Of a DNA stretch of 64,000 nucleotides, positions 56,602 through 64,000 are shown piece after piece. This DNA is from Lentinula raphanica (taxonomy: Eukaryota; Basidiomycota; Agaricomycetes; Agaricales; Omphalotaceae): NCBI GenBank assembly GCA_027919835.1, contig JANVFP010000025.1:558001-622000 (forward strand). Direction: 5' to 3'. Each line of letters opens with the position of its first letter. Positions within the stretch are counted from its first letter, which is position 1. The notes beneath the pieces were generated by a model. The model had not been told where the DNA came from. It saw nothing but the letters and a program-made list of their open reading frames with translations, and made no database searches. Both the position numbers and the translations under genes were made by a program.

Positions 56602-58337
56602 CTACCCAACTGTAACATAATCTGCTGGCTGGACAACTTCATCATAGAGAGAGCAGCTGGGGTACTTGAACTTGATTTGCTGCTCTAGCCACCAGTAGGG
56701 TGTCAGGTACGTGATATCAATACTGTCACTGGGACCTGCACCGCCCGTGAGGAGCCCAACAATGCGACCATCCCTGGTAAGGACGATAGATCCCGAATCA
56801 CCTTTGTCGGAGAATCTGGGATACTTGTCGCTATAGCGCAATACTGAGACTTCGATAGAGGTATGTTGGATATCATGATCTGTATAGAAGCGCGTAAAGG
56901 AATACAGGCCATTGACACGACCAACCGTGGTACCCGTCTTCATACCGTTCTTCACAACGAGCAGGCATTTCTTATTGTGGATGTCGAGGTGCCGAGGGTT
57001 GCGGATTTCATCCTCCTGGACAACACCGTGGGCTTGGAGGAGGTCATCGATAGGGTATCTGAACTCTGCATATTCAGCGGGTTGAGGGAACATGGTTGTG
57101 TAGAAATCTGGAAGCGACAAGTTGCTTCCTACATGAAGTAACAAAAGCTGATGTGAGTTGTGATTCGAAACAAGACACGCATTCTGGGAAGACGACGCAA
57201 AAAGCACATACCAAGGTAAATTCGGTTGCCCTTAAAACTGGACCAGTCGATCTGGTCTGTGTTCAGCTCAATCAAAGCCCAATCATTGGTGAATCTGTAG
57301 CTATCGGTAGAGGCTTGAATTGGATCTGAATGGAGGACATGGCCAATGACACGCTGGTCCGGGGTAGTATGATGCTTGGCAAGCTCATCTACAAGATTGT
57401 TTGCCTGCTTGTTTTTCTCCAATGTCACCTTTACCGTCAGGGGGGTCGACTTGCGCTGGCGAGTCACAGCACTGTCCTCCCCCTCCACCGGATCTCCCAG
57501 CGTGTTCAAGATCCATTTGCAGTAATCTATATACCTGAGATTGTCTTGAATTTTCCGTTTGACAGCCTCAACAGCAGTGCTGTAACCCCTTTCACCAGGC
57601 GCGATGATGTTTTCAGGGGCTTCATCCCTTTTCATAGTCATGCCTGTGTTTTGATAGACGGAAAGGGGCCGAGCTACATGGGCACAGGTGAGAAGGACAA
57701 CACGTTTTGTTTCGTCGTCAAGGCGGAAATAGAGAGCACCTGTGCCCTCGAACTTAGGATGCTTGTGTGTCGCAATAGGAAGGCCCAGGGCTGTGGTAAA
57801 TGGTTTGCGGAGTTCGGGAATAATGTCGTGAAGGGGATCGAATGGAAGCGGTTTGGCAGAGCGAGAGACGACCGACTCAACAAATGCCACCTCTATAGTG
57901 GGAAAGCCAGCGTCAGCAAGAATCTTTTGAACAGTTTCGGCAGCGACAACGGCGGCATCGTAAAGGAGGGAATGTGGCTTCACGCCGATAGAAATAACAA
58001 AAGGGCAGAAAGGTTTGGCCTCCCCTTCATTGGCGTAGGCGACAGGATTAATGCAAGTCCATTGGACATGAAGAGAGTCCAGGGTTTGGTAGATATTGGT
58101 GCCAATGGCGACCCAACTGTCCCCAATGGGGTGTCGATAAATAGGGCGAACCTCGCGGATGAAGGCATAACCGTCGAAATCCCTGCGTGTAGGCCACTCG
58201 GGACCTGTTTTGAAGATGCACGGAGTACCGCTACCGTAAAAATCCGTGTAGGCGTTAGGATATTTGCAAGTCAAGCGAACCATCTGTTCAAACATGTCCT
58301 TAAAACAATTTGACGGAAGAGAGACGAGTGTGTCCAT
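56602..58337 (-). CDS. trypsin-like serine protease-fold protein
   Basis: Two exons (57212-58337, 56602-57128) give 550 residues. The N-terminal about 200 residues form an unrecognised domain (TDFYGSGTPCIFKTGPEWPT, ILADAGFPTIEVAFVESVVS). The protease part then shows a chymotrypsin-type triad in the usual order: His220 in VVLLTCAHVARP, Asp352 in NDWALIELN, and Ser487 in DKGDSGSIVLTRDG, followed by GLLTGGAG. A long, charged, predicted helical insert lies between His and Asp (KRKIQDNLRYIDYCKWILN...). No signal peptide is seen, so it is probably intracellular. The activity has not been shown. A broken paralogue is at 60772-62644. The neighbouring small coiled-coil gene is co-oriented. Confidence 0.8.
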
Positions 58338-58680
58338 TGAAGAAGTGGGAGAAGGGCCTAGGCGAATTCAGTTATTGACGGTCCGTGGACAAAAAAAGGG
58401 GCAAGATACTTGAGTCGGCACAGTTCTTGTCAATCATATCGTGGGAAGGAAGGAAGGAAGGAAATCCAGGGAAATCCCCGACTCGAAGTGAAACGGACTC
58501 CATGCATTTCAACAAGTACCCAGGCTTGCTCTTAGACTGAACTTCGATGGAAATCATGGAATCGAGTGGGTTCAGTGATATCTCTTCACTCATGTCGCCA
58601 TTGACGAGTCTCTAGGCTGTTTTCCGTCATCTCAATCCATTGCCCAAATCACTTGGCCTACAAACCGAATCTCAACACGT
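58338..58680. other. intergenic
   Basis: Upstream of the protease gene and the F-box-like gene (divergent). It contains GGAAGGAAGGAAGGAAAT near 58443. The F-box start codon should lie here but is not resolved. Confidence 0.4.
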
Positions 58681-60237
58681 CTTTGCAATAAATGTGATCA
58701 CTCGATCCATCTAGATGCCCAATTACTCGATTTCCATGACGCTCTTGCGCGTTCACGCTCTGGATACAGCCCTACCGCTTCAGAACGCCTAGCTTACCTT
58801 GGAAAGCTTGATGAAACGCGATGTGAGATAGAGCGTCACCAAGAAGAACTCCGTCGGTTGCGGGAGGCGACTCAAAAGCTAGAGGAACAGCAGAGGCTTC
58901 TGCAGGCGTTTGATGCAGCCCTCAGACATATAATTTCTCCCATCCAAAGTCTCCCGCTGGAGCTACTGGGTCTGATTTTTCAATATGTCTGTTGTGGAAA
59001 AGACGCCACAGATATTGCCAACAACCTTCGCCACTATGAAACTAAGCCCCGTTTGCCCACCTTCGATGTGAGCGGTGTTTGCATCAGATGGCACCAACTT
59101 GTCAGTTCAATGCCTATTCTCTGGACTTCTTTCGGGAGCGATGGCCGCGATCCCAAATCTCCATCCCTGGTTCGGACTTTCCTTGAACACTCCCGTTCGA
59201 ACCTTGTGGACTTCCGACTCAGTGACTACACAGTACATCGAAGGTTTTCTCTGTCTCCTCTGATTGCTCATTGCAATCGCTGGCGCCATGTGTCCGTTGC
59301 CGGCACATTCCTGTTTGTGTCTGAAGAATTCTTAAAACCCCTTCTCAAGTGCGCATATCCTCCTTCCAATTTGATATCACTAGACTTGGGATGCTACCCA
59401 TCGGTCCACCCCTTCAAGCTTCCCATCGTCTTTCCAAGCCTCAATTCCTTGGTTCTCTGCGGCCTCGTTCTTGATTTTGAAACCCCCCAATTTATGGTCA
59501 CAACCTTACATTTGTCGAAGGTGGCTTGCAATAATGCATTGCTGCTTCTTTTTCACCTTCCCAATGTTGAGAGCCTCAAGGTGAAGGATATTACGAAGGA
59601 CGATTTTATGGATCAGTACCTACTGGATGCTCCCATTGTTTTGAACAAGATAAAGACTCTGACTCTCATGGATCCTGTCGATAGTCACTTCCTCTATGCG
59701 ATCAAATGTCCGCACCTTTCCTATCTCTGCCTTTGCAACAGTAGGAATTTCAGAAGATCTGAATTCCGCGCAACAATCTCACTCCTCGCTCCGACTGACT
59801 GTGCTCCAACCTATCTTGCCTTGAAAAACATGTCGATACGTCGCAAGGAGTTGCTTCAGCTTCTTCAACTGGTACCTTCCCTAACTCGCCTGGACGTTGA
59901 AGAGCCAATAATGTTGGATCGTATGGCTGATACGGTCAGATGGACACTAGAGCTCCTAGCTGCTCCTCAACACCTCGGTTTCTCAGAAAGGAGCGGCATC
60001 TCCAATTCATCTGGGGATGGGGATGTAGGTAGCGATGCAAGTTATAGCAACACAGATGAGGATTCAGATTTGGAGCCAGAGCAAGATGAGGATGGATCAG
60101 GCGAGGATATTTTCTCGTCACGTCGCCCCGAAGGTCATAGCAATCTCCAGGAGCTGTTACTTCCGCAGTTGGTTGAGCTTAACCTAAGTCTCAACCCACG
60201 CAATGAGTTGCTTCTTGATGTTGTGCGTTCGAGATGA
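58681..60237 (+). CDS. F-box/LRR-like protein, start unresolved, early in-frame stop near C terminus
   Basis: The open frame includes LCNKCDHSIHLDAQLLDFHD, a short Cys motif followed by a long coiled coil (KLDETRCEIERHQEELRRLR, EEQQRLLQAFDAALRHI). The F-box is IISPIQSLPLELLGLIFQYV, with CIRWHQLVSSMPILW after it. Leu-rich segments and an acidic tail (GDGDVGSDASYS, DEDSDLEPEQDEDGSGED) follow. No in-frame ATG precedes the Cys motif; the ATG at 58592 would need an intron. A TGA at 60235 ends the frame, but the same frame reopens to 60489 with TDCTWLRTLRIRCPDPYVPS and FKEGGLDVEIKI, typical of the family's end. It is either a recent nonsense mutation or an unusual short intron. By family the protein would be an SCF adaptor. 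Confidence 0.7.
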   Translation, partial: LCNKCDHSIHLDAQLLDFHDALARSRSGYSPTASERLAYLGKLDETRCEIERHQEELRRLREATQKLEEQQRLLQAFDAALRHIISPIQSLPLELLGLIFQYVCCGKDATDIANNLRHYETKPRLPTFDVSGVCIRWHQLVSSMPILWTSFGSDGRDPKSPSLVRTFLEHSRSNLVDFRLSDYTVHRRFSLSPLIAHCNRWRHVSVAGTFLFVSEEFLKPLLKCAYPPSNLISLDLGCYPSVHPFKLPIVFPSLNSLVLCGLVLDFETPQFMVTTLHLSKVACNNALLLLFHLPNVESLKVKDITKDDFMDQYLLDAPIVLNKIKTLTLMDPVDSHFLYAIKCPHLSYLCLCNSRNFRRSEFRATISLLAPTDCAPTYLALKNMSIRRKELLQLLQLVPSLTRLDVEEPIMLDRMADTVRWTLELLAAPQHLGFSERSGISNSSGDGDVGSDASYSNTDEDSDLEPEQDEDGSGEDIFSSRRPEGHSNLQELLLPQLVELNLSLNPRNELLLDVVRSR

Positions 60238-60489
60238 CCCGGAATATTCATGAACAGCCTTGGGTGTTCCACTGATTGCACCTGGTTGCGAACGCTACGT
60301 ATACGTTGCCCAGATCCATATGTTCCAAGCCACGTCTTTGAACAGTATGAGGGCCTTCAAAAGAGCTTGGTGCCATTTAAGGAGGGGGGGTTGGATGTTG
60401 AAATCAAAATCCCACTAGTGTGTAATGTTCGAGACACACAGTGGAAAGAAGTGCTTTTAACTTACTTCACCGCGGAGTGTAAACATTGA
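60238..60489 (+). pseudogene. C-terminal continuation of the F-box gene after the stop
   Basis: Same frame as the preceding gene, with family-like sequence WLRTLRIRCPDPYVPSHVFE and QKSLVPFKEGGLDVEIKI up to a stop at 60489. It is probably untranslated if the TGA at 60235 is real. Confidence 0.6.
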
Positions 60490-60771
60490 ATATTCTCTGA
60501 AAAAGACAGCGTTGTCATTGATCCTACACTCCAGAGAATAACAGACTTGTATACAGGACAAAGTAAGCCACATGGACAGATGAGAACATCTACAACTACT
60601 GGATTAAACATAGGAAAAGAAGTAGTAGGATCTAGATGAATGATGCATATGAGAATTGCTGCGAGCGATGCTGAGAAAGTATATCAATTAGTTTTGGGTC
60701 GATGTCGAAGGTCATTGTATGCGAGACAGTTTTGAGGAAGCCATTGCTGAAGCTCACAACATGATCATGAG

Positions 60772-62644
60772 CTATTGGACAACCTCGTAGAAGGAAGACT
60801 GAGGGAATTTAGCCTTGATCTGCTGCTCAATCCACCAGTAGGGTGTAATATAGGTGATTTCTAGTAAGGCCTGCGCCGCCGGTGAGGAGCCCGACGATGT
60901 GCCCATCCCTGGCAAGGACGATCGATCCCAAATCACCTGGCTCAGAAAAGCTGGGATGATTGTGATCATACCGGTAAACAGTGAACTCAATAAAAGTATG
61001 GTGAGTATTGTTATCGCCATAGTCGCAGCGTGTGAAGGACTCCAAGCCGTTGACACGACCGAACGTGGTCCCCGTTTTCATTCCGTTCCTCACTACCAGC
61101 AAGCAGTTCTCGTTGTGGATATCAAGGTGCTGAGGATTGCGGAATTCAGCGTCCTCGACAACACCGTAGGCTTGCAGGAGGCCATCTTCAGGATAGCTGT
61201 AATTCGGTCGGTCGATAGGTTGAGGATACATGGTGTCACCAAAAATTTACCATACAACCAGGCAAAAGGTCACCGCCTGCATAGAGAAAGACAAACGAGT
61301 GTGAGGGCAAAATCAAGAAGGACAGAAGGGGAAACACGAACCAATATAGATCTTATTGCCCTTGAAATGGGGCCAGTCAATTTTCGAGTCGTCTATCTCA
61401 ATCAAAGCCCAATCCTGACTGAATCCATTCAGCTTGACGGAGACTTGTGTTGATTCTGAATGCAACACAGAGCCAATGATACGTTGGTCAGGGGTACCAT
61501 GGTGCTGCGTGAGTTCGTTGTGAAGTGCTTTGGCCTTGTTAATCCTCTCTAGAGCATCCTCTACCCGCAACGTGTGCCTCTTACGACTTGCAGTGACATC
61601 ACTGTCCTCTCCCTCAACTGGATCTCCTAGCCTGGCAAGGATACTCTTCCACCTGGGTACAGAGTGGGAAAATGCTTCAATATCCTTTTTCAAGGCCTCG
61701 ATAGCAGCGTCGAAGCTCCCATTACTGAGCGCTAAGATCTCATTGGGAATTTGGCCAACATCAGCAAAATCACTCTATCCCTGGAGACCCTAGAGACACC
61801 CCCCAAATCCTGAGCAGCCTGAGAGTACTAAAAGTACTTTGGAGTCTCTGAGAGTACTTTGAATGTCTTTGAAGATCTCTGAGGGTGCTAAATTTTCTCT
61901 GAGCACTCTGAAAGTGATAAAATCTCTCTAGGATTTGGGGGGTGTCTCTGGAGACTCCAGAGACAGAGTGATTTTGCTGATGAATGTTCTTGTTAGGAGA
62001 AACAGACAGGGGGTGTGCTACGTGGGCACAGGTGAGGAGGACGACACGTTTGGTGTCCTGGTCAAGGTGGTAGTAGAGAGCGGCTGTGCCCCCTATATTC
62101 GGATATCTACGGGGTGCGATGGCAAGACCGAGAGTGCTGGTGAACGGCTTCCGCAGTTCGGGAACATCATCGAGAATGGGATCGAACGAGAGGAGCCTGG
62201 CAGAGCGAGTAATGACTGACTCCACAAAAGCCACCTCAATAGTGGGAAAGCCAGTATCAGCAAGGATCTTATGGACAACCTCAGCAGCAGCAACAGCGGC
62301 ATCATAGAAGAGGGAATACTGCTTCACGGCGCACGCCGATGGAAAGGACGAAAGAGCAGAAGGCCTTAGCCTCTCCCGCATTGGCATAGGCAACAGGGTT
62401 GAGTGAAGTCCATTGGACTTGAAGAGAGTCCAGGTTTGGTAGATATTAGCGCCAGTGGTGAGCCAACTGTCCTGAATAGGGTGACGATGAATGTGGCGAG
62501 CTTCCCGAACGAAGTGCCGCGCCTCAGGTCCCTTGCGTGTCGGCCACTCGGGACCAGTCTTGAAGATGCAGGGCGTACCACTACCGTAGAAATCGGTGTA
62601 GGCATTAGGTTAATGTCTGTCAAGCGGGCTGTCTGTTCGTTCAT
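60772..62644 (-). pseudogene. disrupted trypsin-like protease paralogue
   Basis: Homologous to 56602-58337 along its length. The N-terminal part changes frame at least twice (after MNEQTARL near 62620, and near 62430 and 62330). The block FYDAAVAAAEVVHKILADTG then runs open to the catalytic His region LLTCAHVAHPLS. A MITE interrupts it at 61759-61982. The Asp region survives (SQDWALIEIDDSKIDW). The catalytic-Ser motif is EPGDLGSIVLARDG, so the nucleophile is replaced by Leu. A final frameshift follows GGAGL. Breaks are described only; no repaired product is implied. Confidence 0.85.
61759..61982. mobile_element. 224-bp MITE with ~53-bp terminal inverted repeats
   Basis: The left end reads CATCAGCAAAATCACTCT and, after a variable part, AGAGACACCCCCCAAATCCT. 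The right end is its inverted copy with about five mismatches. The internal 115 bp are rich in CTCTGAGAGTACT-like words and encode nothing. It interrupts the protease pseudogene, and the intact paralogue has no such insert. Confidence 0.85.
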
Positions 62645-63185
62645 GACTATAGGAAATTCCGGTGGTGACAAACGCTATATTTGATAGAGAGAGTTGCGAA
62701 AGTTTCCTAGATAGGTGGTTGAATGGAGGACACTTGGGAAAAGGGAAAGGTTGTCAAAAAAGGAGACTTACTTGCGTCAGTTGTAGATGCTCAACCCCTA
62801 TTCTCGATAAAGAAATAACAATGTGCGAACGAAGAGGCCAACGGCATGAGGAAGACAGAGATGAGTGCTGGAGGTAGTAATGACTTTGATTGTGAATGTG
62901 AGCGGAGATGATCGAGGTCGATGGTTGCCGACTACTTGTACCTTCAATCGCAATGTCAGATTCGATGAAGAGCGTAACCCAGAGCGAGTATCACCTTCCG
63001 CAAACGATGGTTGTCAGGACAGAGTCAGTACTCCGATATGGCTTTTCTCGCATCTTGTTTGTCAAGTGGTCATATGCGTAGAACACGCAGCAGGCGGATG
63101 AGAGCCGCGAAAAGCGGCCTCCTCTTGTGAAGGCGTGGTCTCTGTCGTCTCTCCGAAGGCACAGAAAAGCCTTGAGGGTCGAATC
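62645..63185. other. intergenic
   Basis: Upstream flank of the broken protease copy. No gene recognised. Confidence 0.4.
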
Positions 63186-63519
63186 ATTCAACTTAGAACG
63201 ACTAGTGTTGAGATTCGATAGGGCTGACATACCTTCAAAAAGGTTCCAAGTTCAATCTATCGAGCAACAAGCCTGTTGAATCTCTCTTCAGCTTGATTGG
63301 CGTCTCCATATGTTTCTAGGTCTGCATGGTGCAGTTGAGGCGTGACATGCCCATCGCCAGTGACTCCAGTGCTTTGCAAAAGAACTTTGAGCTTGCAATT
63401 CGAAGGAGCAGAAGTGTAGATGAACGTTCAAGCTTAATTCGGGCCACGATGATGTCTGGCTGTCGATCTAACGAGGTGTCAGCGTGATTGTAGTCAAAAT
63501 CGTGCGCGTCTGTGGACAA
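63186..63519 (-). pseudogene. relic of the small coiled-coil gene
   Basis: Starts MSTDAHDFDYNHADT, comparable to MTDANHQAFTSQHHETT of the intact gene. It keeps the end of exon 1 (QAQAQ-like ASSK before a GTTCTTTTGC donor), an intron of similar sequence ending ACCTAG, and exon 2 (ETYGDANQAEERFN) that soon meets an in-frame TAG. Most of the coiled coil is deleted. Confidence 0.6.
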
Positions 63520-64000
63520 TTAATCGTCGCGAACTTGATGTGCCGATTTGTGCCGACGGTGATTGCCGTTCCAACTCCGTAAAGCAGTCCTTGGGTTTTC
63601 CCTTTTCCTACAAGGCCCTCGCTGAACTTCACGCACAGAAAGGTTGTAAATAACCTGGGTCGACCAATGGAGAAAGTTGTGCAATGCCAACTCGGCGTAC
63701 TATACAGTCTTTCTGGACCAATTAGGGGGAAGACCATCCCGTTGTTAACGATTTAGAGGAGTTTAATGAAGGAACTTATGCATATGGAAAGGTATCACTA
63801 TGTAGGTATCACTTTGAGAATGGTTCCAATTTCGGTGCTATCATTGATCAACGAAGTTTCAATGTTGGAAATGAACATCATGTAACTCAAAGGCCATCCA
63901 TACTCATAGGCTATTCTAGATTCCGAATCCTGAAAAAGGGCTTCCCCTTATGCGACAGCGGTCAAGTTTCAACTTTGGATATCTGGTTGCTGATCGATTG
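63520..64000. other. right edge, unassigned
   Basis: A minus-strand ATG frame at 63468-63737 (MVFPLIGPERLYSTPSWHC, later GLLYGVGTAITV) shows no recognisable domain and overlaps the relic. The last 260 bp hold nothing recognised. Confidence 0.4.

Noticed and set aside
57330..58313. A 327-codon plus-strand open frame
   Set aside because: It lies wholly antisense to the protease gene, whose triad motifs and paralogue make the minus strand the coding one.
63468..63737. Minus-strand frame with an ATG at 63737
   Set aside because: No recognisable domain; overlaps the coiled-coil relic and stops without splice sites.

Overview
This is nuclear DNA of a basidiomycete fungus, most likely a mushroom-forming agaricomycete. 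The genes are rich in short GT-AG introns (about 45-80 nt) and lie on both strands without operons. They include families typical of that group: expanded cytochrome P450s, F-box proteins, a secreted DUF3455 protein, DUF6729 and tnp2 transposon relatives, and lineage-specific secreted proteins. Exon models below were built by hand from frame continuity, splice signals and family knowledge. Where exon coordinates are given, the intron phases add up to an intact frame.

Layout. 1-3.5 kb: a DUF6729 mobile-element gene running off the left edge, then a complete 10-exon ERV46 cargo-receptor gene. 4.7-12.5 kb: a tandemly duplicated pair of small secreted proteins, a secreted DUF3455 protein, and a secreted protein built from duplicated exons. 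12.5-15 kb: repeats (a 16-bp minisatellite and a triplicated segment) and a tRNA-Ile(AAT). 15-20 kb: a class I (Rpd3-type) histone deacetylase with a very long disordered tail, and a MAPKKK-like gene whose catalytic loop has lost key residues (a predicted pseudokinase).

20.6-50.7 kb is dominated by P450 duplication. Six P450 genes fall in three types: three type-A copies (22.7-25.0, 45.3-47.6, 48.4-50.7 kb), two type-B copies (26.5-28.5, 31.6-33.6 kb) and one type-C copy (35.8-37.7 kb, with an apparent N-terminal frameshift). Fragments of an F-box gene and of a membrane-protein gene lie at the duplication borders. A nuclear coiled-coil gene, a multi-pass membrane-protein gene and a short element with inverted ends carrying a truncated tnp2-type ORF are interspersed.

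50.8-55.4 kb is housekeeping: an SNIP1/Pml1-type FHA splicing factor, a C2H2 zinc-finger protein and mitochondrial ribosomal protein mS41. 55.8-64 kb holds a duplicated module of a trypsin-like protease and a small coiled-coil protein, with one intact copy, one protease copy destroyed by frameshifts and a MITE, and a relic coiled-coil copy. An F-box gene sits between them.

The most unusual observations are the 6-nt micro-exon shared by three P450s, the predicted pseudokinase, the exon/intron duplication inside a secreted protein, the protease/coiled-coil module, and two small inverted-repeat elements with visible insertion contexts. I did not find a coherent new multi-gene defence or biosynthetic system that the sequence alone would prove.
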